A stretch of DNA of 64,000 bases from Pseudoalteromonas sp. A601 (GTDB lineage Bacteria > Pseudomonadota > Gammaproteobacteria > Enterobacterales > Alteromonadaceae), in assembly GCF_002165575.1 (NCBI RefSeq), contig NZ_MXQF01000001.1, positions 248,001 through 312,000 on the forward strand, written 5' to 3'. Positions 35,520 through 45,013 of this stretch are shown here, in pieces. The notes beneath the pieces were generated by a model. It was given only the letters and a program-made list of their open reading frames with translations, did no database searches and was not told the DNA's origin. Within the stretch, counting starts at the first letter, position 1. Every line of letters starts with the position of its first letter. Made by a program: the position numbers and the translations under genes.

Positions 35520-37699
35520 ACTTCAAGAATGAATTAGAAAAAAGAAAGTTTATATTTCATCCGGAGCAAACTTTAGATTGGCGAGTTAGCAAGAGCTTGG
35601 CGGAGTTAGACTGTAGTTTGAAGTCACATATTATATCTGACATTAAAGACTTAAGCCTTCTTATAGAAGAGATCCATGCTTTAGACTTTCAACAAGAACT
35701 AATACTTACATTGGTAAATGAGCACTTAAATACTGCGAAAGAAGAAATTGAGAATGAATTATTTGAACATGGTTTTGTAAGAAGTTATATCGACTATCAT
35801 TATTACACTTACGATAAGCTTTATGATAATCAGAAGTTTACTTTGGGTAGTTTTCGATTTTTAGGAAACACTCAAGACACGCAAGACTCGTTAATATGGT
35901 TGAAAGAGAACCGCGACTTGCATATGGACATGCTTAGGGAGTCCGGCGCCCGCTCAGATGCCCACACCTACCGTTATGTATGGGCATGTAACTTTATTCG
36001 TGAAGGTGATACTGTCATCGATTGCGCTTCAGGGTTAGGCTATGGTGGCTATTTACTTTCAAAATTATCAAAAGCACAACGTGCTTATGGCTTAGATATT
36101 TGCCAAGATAGCGTCAATTATTCGAATACTATTTATGGCAATAGTGAATTATCTTATCAACAATATGATTTAGATCTACTCGATAAATTAAATACTCCTC
36201 GCGTAGATACCATAACGTCTTTTGAAACGATTGAGCATCTAAGAAACTATGAGAACTTTTTTAAGTTTTGCACTACCAATTTAAAACCTGATGGCCGTTT
36301 AGTCCTTAGCGTCCCATATTTATGGGTGGATGAGACAGGTAAAGACCCTAACCCGTTCCATTTTCATGAATTTGATTGGAATAAGTTTAAAACGCTTATT
36401 GAAAGCTATGGGTTCATGATCGAAAAAAGATTCGCACAAACCGCGCCTGGCGGATTTAAACTCCTTGATGCTGCAAGAACCTGTAGCGAAATATCACCTA
36501 GCCAAGGCGAATTTGAAACTGAATGGATTATCGTTGTTGCGACGCCAAATTTAACGAATCCAATGTGGGCAAAAATCAATAGTGATTTAAGCTACGAGAA
36601 TCCCCAATACTCAAGTAACAACTTACCTTCGTATATTGACTTTGCGAACGGTATGGACTCTCCTTGGCTGCATAGACAGGTTATTCAGGTTGGCCAGCGT
36701 ATTGAAGACAAAAAATTAAGATCTTCTTATGCTCTCGAACTCCTTAATAGCGATACTTCTTTGCAAAACAAATTGCTACTTAACACTATTATTAGCTATG
36801 CAGAAGATGAACATACCCAAAAATGGCTCGATGACAGCTTGGCCTTACTTGATGAAGCTGAAAAGGCAAAACCTTCTGGCTTTACATTAAGGTGGATAAT
36901 TTCACTGCGCTTCTCTCTCGGAAGTTACTTCTATAGCACAGGTAACTTTGCAGAAGCTGAAAAACAATTTTGCATTCTTGAAGGCTATAAAATTGAGAGG
37001 TTTTGCTCACTATTAGTAACAAAAACTGCTCAATCAAGCTTATATTTAGCACTAATTTTACTACCAAGAGGATTGAAAGAGAAAAGCCACTGTCACTTAA
37101 CACTTGCCAAGAATAAAGTTCTAGAAGCGAGTGAAGCAATTTATCATGAACTTAAAAATGGCCGTGATAATAACGCTCCATTCTTATGGACAGAACTTGC
37201 AGAAATTATTGACTTGGGTGATAGCATAAACCGCTGTATTCTTGCGCTTGATGGAGCAAATATAGAAAAGAATAAACTTACGATTGCTAACATATTGAAC
37301 TCTCGTAGGTTTGGTTTATTCGATCTTTCAGAAAAACTCAAACTACTTAATTCTCGGGTAGACTCTCATCTAGTTGATCAAGTTCTAAGAATTATCGACA
37401 TTAATTTGATTAAAAAAATAAAACTTATTCAACCAAAGAAAGTAGCTTTTTGGGGAATTTCAGCTTTATCAAAGCATTTAGAGAGTTCCTTGAAAGAGTA
37501 CATTGGTGATAACTACTTCTTCATCGATTCTAATCCTGATAAACATGCTTCGTCACTTACGAAGACTATGATGACACCGCTAGAGGCGTATAAAGAGCAT
37601 CCAGATTTAATAATCATTTGCTCTATAACATCGGCTGATACAATTAAGAATCAAATTCCAAAAAATATAAAATCATTAAGTATCTCTATAAGGGAATAA
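35513..37699 (+). CDS. Large SAM-dependent methyltransferase with C-terminal module
   Basis: 728 residues. A class I methyltransferase domain lies at about 155-340, with the SAM-binding loop DTVIDCASGLGYGGYLLSKL, acidic LDICQDS, TSFETIEHL and LKPDGRLVLSVPYLW. The N-terminal 150 residues and the ~260 residues after the methyltransferase, which include a helical TPR-like stretch (TGNFAEAEKQFCILEGYK), are unassigned. The C-terminus (KKVAFWGISALSKHLESSLK) repeats the Rossmann-like module of the HAD and LicD-like proteins. The ATG overlaps the HAD gene's stop region. Probably O- or N-methylates the flagellin sugar, by context. Confidence 0.75.
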   Translation: MLNFKNELEKRKFIFHPEQTLDWRVSKSLAELDCSLKSHIISDIKDLSLLIEEIHALDFQQELILTLVNEHLNTAKEEIENELFEHGFVRSYIDYHYYTYDKLYDNQKFTLGSFRFLGNTQDTQDSLIWLKENRDLHMDMLRESGARSDAHTYRYVWACNFIREGDTVIDCASGLGYGGYLLSKLSKAQRAYGLDICQDSVNYSNTIYGNSELSYQQYDLDLLDKLNTPRVDTITSFETIEHLRNYENFFKFCTTNLKPDGRLVLSVPYLWVDETGKDPNPFHFHEFDWNKFKTLIESYGFMIEKRFAQTAPGGFKLLDAARTCSEISPSQGEFETEWIIVVATPNLTNPMWAKINSDLSYENPQYSSNNLPSYIDFANGMDSPWLHRQVIQVGQRIEDKKLRSSYALELLNSDTSLQNKLLLNTIISYAEDEHTQKWLDDSLALLDEAEKAKPSGFTLRWIISLRFSLGSYFYSTGNFAEAEKQFCILEGYKIERFCSLLVTKTAQSSLYLALILLPRGLKEKSHCHLTLAKNKVLEASEAIYHELKNGRDNNAPFLWTELAEIIDLGDSINRCILALDGANIEKNKLTIANILNSRRFGLFDLSEKLKLLNSRVDSHLVDQVLRIIDINLIKKIKLIQPKKVAFWGISALSKHLESSLKEYIGDNYFFIDSNPDKHASSLTKTMMTPLEAYKEHPDLIIICSITSADTIKNQIPKNIKSLSISIRE

Positions 37700-37703
37700 T
37701 GAG

Positions 37704-39233
37704 ATGAGTTTAGACAAATTAATAGATAACATTAAAAGTGTATATGATGAGCACGACACTCTTATCTTAAGAAATCACGAATTAAAAAATGAACTAAAAA
37801 CAAAATTTTTACCTATTGTAAGTTCTAATTTTGGTGAAAACATATGGGTTGGTGCAAAAAGCAGTAGACTTTTTGACAAAGGTTTAAAACCAAAAGTAAT
37901 CAGCTACTACACTAAAAATACAAGTTATCAAGATTGCGCAATGGAACTTAAAAGTTCACTTGATACTATTGGGTATAATAATTACCTAATACATGGTGTT
38001 GACTCCGCGGGTGATTGGGAAGTCAATTGCAGTTTAAAGCCTGAATTCATTTTAAACACATTAAAAGAAACTAAAGGCCCCGTTCTTTGGGTTGACGCAG
38101 ATGCAAAAGTAAAAAGAGCTCCATCGCTCCCTCATTTTGTAGACTTTGGTGTTCATTTGTACGATGGCTGGGAATTCGCCAGTGGAACTCTTTTTTTCAA
38201 TTACACCAAAAACGCTATTGAGTTATTAGAAAAATGGACCTTTTTAAGCAAAATAAAGCCCTTGATATGGGATCAAATGTTATTAGATCAGGCTTGGTGT
38301 GAAGTTTCGACTTCTTCGCCACTGATCACTTGTTGGTTACCGAATAGTTACACTTATATATTCGATCAAAAAAACTGTATTTCTACGCCGCACATAATCC
38401 ATTATCAAGAATCACGCACGCAAACTAAGAAGAAAAAACCTAACTTTAGTAATAGGCTAGTATCTTTACGTAAAAACAATATAGCTAATGAAGAGAGGTT
38501 TGATATTTTGCCTACAGGAACATCAATTGATGACTATACTTGGCCAGACATTATTCTGGACCTCAATATATTAATAGATAGACTTTACAGTATTAAAGGT
38601 GGCTCTGATAAGCGCTTTGAGTTTATTCAAGTGGGTGCTATGGATGGTAAACGATTCGATCCCCTTCACAAGCATATAAAAGCGAAAAATTTAAAAGGAG
38701 TTCTATTAGAGCCAAATAAAGAGATGTTTGACTTATTGGTAGAAAATTACCGAGTTTATGATCAATTAACACTCATCAATGCTGCAATTCATGATGAAGA
38801 AAAAATCATACTCAATAGGATCCCCAGAGATATAATAGAAAATGAAATCTTACCTGAATGGGCATTAGGAATTTCATCTATATATACAGACAGAAATGCA
38901 TTAGGGGGAAAGCAAGTAGACAATGAAACCCTCTCGCTAATACAAAAATATATGGTCTCTGAAGAGGTTGATTGTGTAACACTTGAAAGCTTAATTTCAG
39001 AATATAACATCTTAGAATTAGATTTACTTCAGATAGATACGGAAGGCCACGATTGGCAAGTGTTATCTTCATTTCCAATAAAAAAAATAAAGCCAATGAT
39101 TATAAACTTTGAATACTATAATCTACCAAAAGATGAACAATTAGAGGTTCAACAATGGCTTATAGACCATGGTTACGCTTTTACAAAAGACCATAAAGAC
39201 ATCACAGCTACATTATTGAGGCTTCCTAAATGA
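37704..39233 (+). CDS. Glycosyltransferase-like domain fused to FkbM methyltransferase
   Basis: 509 residues. The N-terminal half has a nucleotide-diphospho-sugar transferase-like pattern with a DxD motif (VLWVDADAKVKRAPSLPHFV) and the downstream FASGTLFFNY. The C-terminal half is an FkbM-type methyltransferase (FEFIQVGAMDGKRFDPLHKH, GVLLEPNKEMFDLL, LLQIDTEGHDWQVL, INFEYYNL). The fusion implies that one polypeptide may add a sugar and methylate it. It starts 4 nt after the preceding stop and overlaps the sulfotransferase by 4 nt. Confidence 0.77.
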   Translation: MSLDKLIDNIKSVYDEHDTLILRNHELKNELKTKFLPIVSSNFGENIWVGAKSSRLFDKGLKPKVISYYTKNTSYQDCAMELKSSLDTIGYNNYLIHGVDSAGDWEVNCSLKPEFILNTLKETKGPVLWVDADAKVKRAPSLPHFVDFGVHLYDGWEFASGTLFFNYTKNAIELLEKWTFLSKIKPLIWDQMLLDQAWCEVSTSSPLITCWLPNSYTYIFDQKNCISTPHIIHYQESRTQTKKKKPNFSNRLVSLRKNNIANEERFDILPTGTSIDDYTWPDIILDLNILIDRLYSIKGGSDKRFEFIQVGAMDGKRFDPLHKHIKAKNLKGVLLEPNKEMFDLLVENYRVYDQLTLINAAIHDEEKIILNRIPRDIIENEILPEWALGISSIYTDRNALGGKQVDNETLSLIQKYMVSEEVDCVTLESLISEYNILELDLLQIDTEGHDWQVLSSFPIKKIKPMIINFEYYNLPKDEQLEVQQWLIDHGYAFTKDHKDITATLLRLPK

Positions 39234-39946
39234 ATCAATTTGAAGTGTACATCTACTTTGCATCAATGGGGCGTTCAGGAAGCACATTAATCGCTAATTA
39301 CTTTACAAAGCCTGATGCCAAACAGTTTATGTTTGTCGAACCTAATGTTTCAGAAAACAATCGCTTTAATGTTAATTTAATAAATCAATTAACTGACTTT
39401 TCTTTACAAAATGACCCTAGCTCATTGCCTGAAACGTTAAAATCATTAAAAGAAAAAAACTATAAAATAGGAATAAAAGAAGTAAAGTCTGACATACACT
39501 CTCAAGTTAACAAGCTTATTTCTCCTGAAAAAATCGTTGTAACATGCAGAAATATTAAAGATATTTATTTAAGTTTAGTTGAGAAACACAGGCAACAAAA
39601 TGTGCCTTTAAACGAAGATTGGTCTTACGAATATTGCTTAAGAGAATCAAAGTACATATTAAGTTTTTGCAAAAAGAATATCTGTTCTAAAATCATTCGA
39701 TACGAAGACTTTATTGATTCTTATGATTACAGAAGTGAGCTTTGCAAACTACTAGAACTTGAAGGGGAAGGTGTTGTAGATAGAAATTTTGACATCTACA
39801 ATAGGACATTTGAACAGGAATTATTTAAAGGTCAAATAAGAAAACGAGATAAGCCTTACAGGCATATTGTTCAAAAAGATATCCAACAAGCTGAAAAGCT
39901 TTCTGAAGAGTGCCAAGCTTACCAAGCTTATTTTGATTACGTATAA
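39230..39946 (+). CDS. Sulfotransferase-family protein
   Basis: A 238-residue protein with a P-loop-like PAPS-binding motif at its N-terminus (YIYFASMGRSGSTLIANYF) and a second 3'-phosphate-binding-like stretch (IVVTCRNIKDIYLSLVEKHR), the two hallmarks of sulfotransferases. It would transfer sulfate from PAPS to a hydroxyl of the glycan or protein. It is the last gene of the plus operon and converges on the Maf gene with a shared hairpin terminator. Confidence 0.77.
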   Translation: MNQFEVYIYFASMGRSGSTLIANYFTKPDAKQFMFVEPNVSENNRFNVNLINQLTDFSLQNDPSSLPETLKSLKEKNYKIGIKEVKSDIHSQVNKLISPEKIVVTCRNIKDIYLSLVEKHRQQNVPLNEDWSYEYCLRESKYILSFCKKNICSKIIRYEDFIDSYDYRSELCKLLELEGEGVVDRNFDIYNRTFEQELFKGQIRKRDKPYRHIVQKDIQQAEKLSEECQAYQAYFDYV

Positions 39947-39958
39947 TAATACATTAAC

Positions 39959-39992
39959 TTATCTAACCAACGTCTAGGCGTTGGTTAGATAA
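39959..39992. terminator. Bidirectional hairpin terminator between sulfotransferase and maf
   Basis: A perfect 14-bp stem TTATCTAACCAACG / CGTTGGTTAGATAA with the 6-nt loop TCTAGG fills the 48-nt gap between two convergent genes, so it can end both transcripts. Confidence 0.85.
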
Positions 39993-39994
39993 TA

Positions 39995-42826
39995 TTAGTA
40001 CCCATATAAGTTGAGTAACTCATAACAATTAGCTTCTATTTCTGCTCTTTCTTCATTTGTTATATATTTGAGAAGTAACTTGTCATTCTCAATGTATGAG
40101 TTGAGGCTTACAATTTCTTCTTCAGCTTTTTTAACTATATCTTCATCTAATAAATTCGCTATCTCAGTGTTAATGATTGATGGACTGAGAATAAAATCTT
40201 CAAATTTAATTACCACCATGCTATTCAAGTTAAGGTTAAATTTATAGTTATAATAAGAACAAAAGTTAGCTAAAGAAGATTGACCACTTGAAATTATAGA
40301 CCTAAATTTCTTATCCTTGAATGCTTTAACCATTGACATTAGCTTGCTAGTAATTTCTAGCTCTAAATCTTTGCTATTGATATAGTATTTTTTCATTTCA
40401 GCATACATAAGCACAGGATTTCTTATAAAAACAACCCCCTTCTCGTTGCCTATAAAATCAGATAGTAGATTGTTAAAAATGATTATGTCATTTTTCTCAA
40501 AACCTAGCTCGCTGATCAGAGGATCGGCAGTATAAGCTTCTATGCATTCAGACGATGAAAATGATTTAACAAGCTTCCTCGAAGCAACTGGCTCATCAAC
40601 TAAATTTCGCCCTACAAATTTAAAGTTTGAGTCAAGCTTAGATAAATATTGATATAAAACATCTATTGCAGTATAGGCGGAACTATATACTTGCAACACT
40701 TTTAAAGGGTTACCTTGTTTCAAAAGCGTAGGACTCTTAGAAGCAAAGCTCCAGTGACATTTTTTATTACATGATACTGGAAAGTCATTTCTTATATCAC
40801 TTAAGTAAGATAACCATATCTTATTTAAGCCATTATAAAACTCTATATTATTTTCTTCCTCATTCAAGCTATAGAGCACAGACTGCATTGGTGTATGAAA
40901 ATATAATAATGAGCCTTTTAAAATATTGAAGTAAAATCGATTAACAGTGTCTTTAAATGAGTATATATACCTTGATTGCCTCATCAAGTTATCAGCAGCC
41001 TCTTTAACTGTGACAACACTTTCATTAGCTATTGATATTAAATGACTTATAATTTCATCAAAAACTGTTTTAATTCTCTCAACATGTGAATTCGAAAGTA
41101 TATCTATCTGCGAGAATAAACCTTTAATGAAGGCTACTTCTTCACTTTTATTAATGTTACAACCTAGCTCGATTAGCTCATCACTGTGGACAGGAGTAGC
41201 ACCATTGATTGATAGCCCATCTCCAACATTTTTAACATCACTTTTTGGAAACAAACTTATTAACAGCTCTAATTGATTATTAGACATCTTAAATGTGCTA
41301 TTAGTCTTAATTAATTTATTGAAGTTTCCAATAACTGAATCTGAGTCTAAATCCAATTCTTCGTAATCAAATTTACCTTTATGTAAATCATTATAAATAC
41401 TTAGTTGCGAGTGAATAAGCCCTTCATTGACACTCCCATTATCAACTCCAAATAAATATATATCCTTGAAGCCAAAGCTCAGAGAAAAGGATAAAGCTGT
41501 ATTTGCGACAAGAGGATTCGAATGTGGTATGAATGGCAGGCCTTTTTTATTCTTAATATAGTGCTGGAGATTAATATAGTCAGAGCCGGCTTCGTTACCT
41601 TTAAGAGCCAAACCTGACCACTTATATAAATCGACTGTATCTGGATAAACGGTATTAACAGATAATAAATTAACTTTTTTATACTCGCCAACAGGTAACA
41701 TGTCTAACAAAGCTTCATAATTGCGCAGCGGCCTCTCCACTAATACATGAAAATCCGCATTTACACCGGCCTTAACTAATGAGCCTAGCGCAGTGCCGCA
41801 TGCAAAAATAATTGCTTTGTCTTGATTTCGCTTAATGTACTCTATTGACTCATCTAAAGAAGGGCCATTTCCTACTATGAATACTGGAGGGTTGCTTTCA
41901 TTTCGTTTTATTATATCTAAATCTTGATTGAAAAAATTTTCATTGTTTTGCACATGAATCAAAGAGTGCGCAAAGCCAGTAATTGCATCATTATAGAAAC
42001 CAAAACCGAACTGAAAACGAAAATAATTTGAGTAAAAATTCTGCGCCAATTTTGATAACTTATCATCTTGATAGTGTTGAAAACAAAAACTATTTACTAT
42101 ACAAAAAGCACCAATATCTTCTGCGATATTACTGAGATCCTCCGCTAACTCCTGCTCACTAGCTCCTAGCAGTAAAAATAAGCAGCCTTTTTCATCATCA
42201 ACCCTTTGAATTAACTTAGACCAGTCTATGCAAAATAAACTAGCAAAGAAGACTTCAAAATCTGGTTCAATGATAAATATATAAGAAAACTCAACACGCT
42301 CTATTAAGCTTTCAACAGCATAACCTAACCCTAAACCAAAAATCATTGCAGAAGGAAATGTTCCCTTAATCTCACTTAAGCTATCTGATTGCTCGTATAA
42401 ACCTATCTTCCTGATATATTCGATTAATTTTTGCATGTATTGAATATGCAAACGTTCATCGAAGTTTAATAAGTCTACTTTTGTATATTCAGTTTTAGCA
42501 ATTGTTGGGTTTGTTAGTGCCGTATTCACTTGTGTATTGACTTGCTGATAAGGATCTTCACCATATAGCGGAGCTTCTTTGCCTTTTGGCACAAAATTGC
42601 CGTGTCCAGACTTGGTGACATGAATACAAAAATCTTCGCGAGGTTGAAACTCTTGAATAGCTTTAAAAACGTCAGGGTAATAATGTTCAAATGCGGCTAA
42701 GTTGTTTGTAAAGCGCTCATTCGCCTCTATAGCAAACTTCTCTTCTCTTAACTCATGGGCTTGTGCTTGTGTGAGCTTTTGTTCTATATCGTTTATTTGC
42801 TCTTGAAAATTCGGAGGAAGAGTCAT
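39995..42826 (-). CDS. maf: Motility accessory factor Maf (DUF115 flagellin glycosyltransferase)
   Basis: Maf proteins are cytoplasmic glycosyltransferases that attach nonulosonic acids to flagellin Ser/Thr. The 943-residue product contains the DUF115/MptE-like core at about 310-480 (PPVFIVGNGPSLDESIEYIK, then FACGTALGSLVKAGVNADFH) and long flanking domains. I take the ATG at 42826 (MTLPPNFQEQIN) behind TAGGCT. A longer frame from a TTG at 42859 would overlap the upstream gene. It lies beside fliS and fliD, as in other species that glycosylate flagellin. Likely acceptors are the flagellins at 45520-49042. Confidence 0.9.
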   Translation of the reverse strand: MTLPPNFQEQINDIEQKLTQAQAHELREEKFAIEANERFTNNLAAFEHYYPDVFKAIQEFQPREDFCIHVTKSGHGNFVPKGKEAPLYGEDPYQQVNTQVNTALTNPTIAKTEYTKVDLLNFDERLHIQYMQKLIEYIRKIGLYEQSDSLSEIKGTFPSAMIFGLGLGYAVESLIERVEFSYIFIIEPDFEVFFASLFCIDWSKLIQRVDDEKGCLFLLLGASEQELAEDLSNIAEDIGAFCIVNSFCFQHYQDDKLSKLAQNFYSNYFRFQFGFGFYNDAITGFAHSLIHVQNNENFFNQDLDIIKRNESNPPVFIVGNGPSLDESIEYIKRNQDKAIIFACGTALGSLVKAGVNADFHVLVERPLRNYEALLDMLPVGEYKKVNLLSVNTVYPDTVDLYKWSGLALKGNEAGSDYINLQHYIKNKKGLPFIPHSNPLVANTALSFSLSFGFKDIYLFGVDNGSVNEGLIHSQLSIYNDLHKGKFDYEELDLDSDSVIGNFNKLIKTNSTFKMSNNQLELLISLFPKSDVKNVGDGLSINGATPVHSDELIELGCNINKSEEVAFIKGLFSQIDILSNSHVERIKTVFDEIISHLISIANESVVTVKEAADNLMRQSRYIYSFKDTVNRFYFNILKGSLLYFHTPMQSVLYSLNEEENNIEFYNGLNKIWLSYLSDIRNDFPVSCNKKCHWSFASKSPTLLKQGNPLKVLQVYSSAYTAIDVLYQYLSKLDSNFKFVGRNLVDEPVASRKLVKSFSSSECIEAYTADPLISELGFEKNDIIIFNNLLSDFIGNEKGVVFIRNPVLMYAEMKKYYINSKDLELEITSKLMSMVKAFKDKKFRSIISSGQSSLANFCSYYNYKFNLNLNSMVVIKFEDFILSPSIINTEIANLLDEDIVKKAEEEIVSLNSYIENDKLLLKYITNEERAEIEANCYELLNLYGY

Positions 42827-42833
42827 TGATAGC

Positions 42834-43130
42834 CTACTTAAGCTGGTTATATAATCCAACTTTCTTTTTGTTTTTCATTAGATTAGAAAGGTTACTTTTA
42901 CTTGAGTCTTTTGCGCCTTGAAGCTGTTGACACAGTGTAATAAGTTGTTGGTTCATCTCTTGTAATCGCACTTGCTCTAGCTGATTAAGTTTATGAGGCT
43001 GACTAAATACATCTTTTAATGAATTAAGAAAAAGCTCAAGCTGAGCCGTTGACTTTTCTATTTTCTGTTCAGCTACTTGCCGCTTTAATAAATTTAATTG
43101 GCCTTCTAATTGCTCTAGCTTAACTTGCAT
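42834..43130 (-). CDS. Small coiled-coil protein, FlaI/FliT-like
   Basis: A 98-residue protein from ATG 43130 (MQVKLEQLEGQLNLLKRQVA), overlapping the fliS stop by 11 nt. It is helical and Gln/Leu-rich with no clear domain signature. Its place after fliD and fliS is that of FliT or Vibrio FlaI, small chaperone-like proteins. Function is inferred from position only. An upstream in-frame start at 43181 would extend well into fliS and is less likely. Confidence 0.7.
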   Translation of the reverse strand: MQVKLEQLEGQLNLLKRQVAEQKIEKSTAQLELFLNSLKDVFSQPHKLNQLEQVRLQEMNQQLITLCQQLQGAKDSSKSNLSNLMKNKKKVGLYNQLK

Positions 43131-43542
43131 GAGCACTGTTTTCAGCAAATGTTTGGTTGCGTACTTCGGCAGGAATGGCATCCCACGCTGATTTGATTTC
43201 TTTCAACAGATTAGATACTTCATCTACAATTTTCACATCATTGTGAATACTAGCATCAATTAAGCGCTCAATCATGTAAGAATATAGTGAAAATAAGTTT
43301 TCGGTTACTTCACCACCAACTTCAAAATCTAAACAATCACGTAATGCAGTAAGAATTGCAGATGCCTTTGATAGATGTTCACTTTTGGCCTCTAGATGTT
43401 TTTTATCAATCGCCACTTTTGCAAGTACCATTTTTTCAATAGCTCCCGCCATCAACATTTGAATAATTTCATAGCGATCAGCCCCTGCCACACGTGTTTT
43501 GAGGGCTTCTTTTTGATAATTTTTTACTCTCGCGTTATACAT
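43120..43542 (-). CDS. fliS: Flagellin export chaperone FliS
   Basis: FliS binds the C-terminal D0 helix of flagellin in the cytoplasm and keeps it unpolymerized until export. The 140-residue protein has the family pattern AYxx..T(R)V..ADRYEIIQMLMAGAIEKM, residues 19-37, and the helix LFSLYSYMIERLIDASIHND. It follows fliD by 43 nt. Confidence 0.97.
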   Translation of the reverse strand: MYNARVKNYQKEALKTRVAGADRYEIIQMLMAGAIEKMVLAKVAIDKKHLEAKSEHLSKASAILTALRDCLDFEVGGEVTENLFSLYSYMIERLIDASIHNDVKIVDEVSNLLKEIKSAWDAIPAEVRNQTFAENSAHAS

Positions 43543-43585
43543 GAGTCACCTATTTTGCGTGTTAAATATAATTAGAAAAGGTAAA

Positions 43586-44986
43586 TTAAGAGGATTTAGT
43601 AAATCCTGGCAAACTTGATAATTGTGCACTTAAATAGCTTTGTGTTGATTGCATTTGAGCTAGCAGTACATCTAAGCCCGCATACTGCTCACGTAAACGA
43701 GCTTCAAGTGATTCCATTCGATACTCATGATTAATCACATCATCTTCTAATTCATCTAATTGCTCGTTTAAACTATTTTCACGCTGCTTCATAATCCCAT
43801 CTGAATCAACATAATTACTCAGCAAAGCTTCAAACTTATTTGCTAGACCATTTTCACCCGCAAAAGCCTTACCAATATCATCGAAGTTTTCATCCATAGC
43901 TTCACTTAGACTACGAACTAAAGATGATTTTTCTAAGTATCCATCTTTATCAATACCTAAGCCAATATCAAAGATACTTGAAAAAGGACCAGCATCTGTT
44001 AATTCGGTAGAAAGAGTTCCTACTAATTGAGCATCAAATGAACGTATCGTTGAATCTCCATTGAGAGGTTTATCAACACGGGTCTGCAAACCTATTTGCC
44101 CTATTAGGTTATTGTAATTTGTAACTAACTCATCAACGAGTGTAGTGACACTACTTTTATCGTATTCAACTGACAATCTTGCTGTTTCATTATCCACACT
44201 TTTGCGCTTAGCAACAATTGTCATGTCCTGAACTGCATCTTTAAATGTATTGGTATCATTTGTAATAGATAAGCCATCGACTTTAATAACTGCACTGGTT
44301 GCTTCATCACCTGTTGCAATTGCGATTCCACCAGCCCCGCCGCCATTTGCAACTGTGGAAATATTATCGAGTTCAGCGTTATCATTAGTGATAACTAAAT
44401 CGTTCCCTGCGCCACTTACGTTTGAGGTAAGTACAAGCTTTGCCTCTGTACCTGTATTAATGATATTCGCTGTAACACCAAAGTTATCATCCGAATCATT
44501 AATAGCATCTCGTAACTCAGCGAGTGTTGTTCCTGCATCTAGACTCAAATCAAAACTATCGCCTCCTGCAGCAAACGATAATGTACCACCCGAAGCCGAA
44601 ACCACATCATCCGTAGAAGAAAATAAACTGTTATTAGAAACTGCTCGACTTCCTTGAGCCAAAGCAACTACTTCGACATTGAAGTTTCCTGGTGTTATTT
44701 TTGATGTCGGAGTTACAGATATCAGGTCACCGTTATCACCAGTAGGTTGAGTGATATTCGCAATTCTCTTATCAAAGTTGTCTGGGTCCGCTAACTTCTC
44801 AATTGTTTCTTGAAGTTTTGACATAGCTGATTTTACTTCACCCAAAGACGATAATTCAACATTTAGCGACTCTTCTTTTGTGGCAAAAGCATTCATTTTA
44901 GGGGTATTTTCTGCAGCAACTGACGCCGAAATAATACTTTCTAAATCTAAACCAGAACCTATACCTGCAGATGTAATCAATGGCAT
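43586..44986 (-). CDS. fliD: Filament cap protein FliD
   Basis: FliD caps the growing filament and guides flagellin insertion. The 466-residue protein starts with the family motif ITSAGIGSGLDLESII, has central beta domains and a C-terminal helical part that pairs with the N-terminus (REQYAGLDVLLAQMQSTQSY). AGGAGTATTGTT before the ATG confirms the start. flaG precedes it by 27 nt. Confidence 0.97.
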   Translation of the reverse strand: MPLITSAGIGSGLDLESIISASVAAENTPKMNAFATKEESLNVELSSLGEVKSAMSKLQETIEKLADPDNFDKRIANITQPTGDNGDLISVTPTSKITPGNFNVEVVALAQGSRAVSNNSLFSSTDDVVSASGGTLSFAAGGDSFDLSLDAGTTLAELRDAINDSDDNFGVTANIINTGTEAKLVLTSNVSGAGNDLVITNDNAELDNISTVANGGGAGGIAIATGDEATSAVIKVDGLSITNDTNTFKDAVQDMTIVAKRKSVDNETARLSVEYDKSSVTTLVDELVTNYNNLIGQIGLQTRVDKPLNGDSTIRSFDAQLVGTLSTELTDAGPFSSIFDIGLGIDKDGYLEKSSLVRSLSEAMDENFDDIGKAFAGENGLANKFEALLSNYVDSDGIMKQRENSLNEQLDELEDDVINHEYRMESLEARLREQYAGLDVLLAQMQSTQSYLSAQLSSLPGFTKSS

Positions 44987-45013
44987 AACAATACTCCTAG
45001 TATATTAAATACT

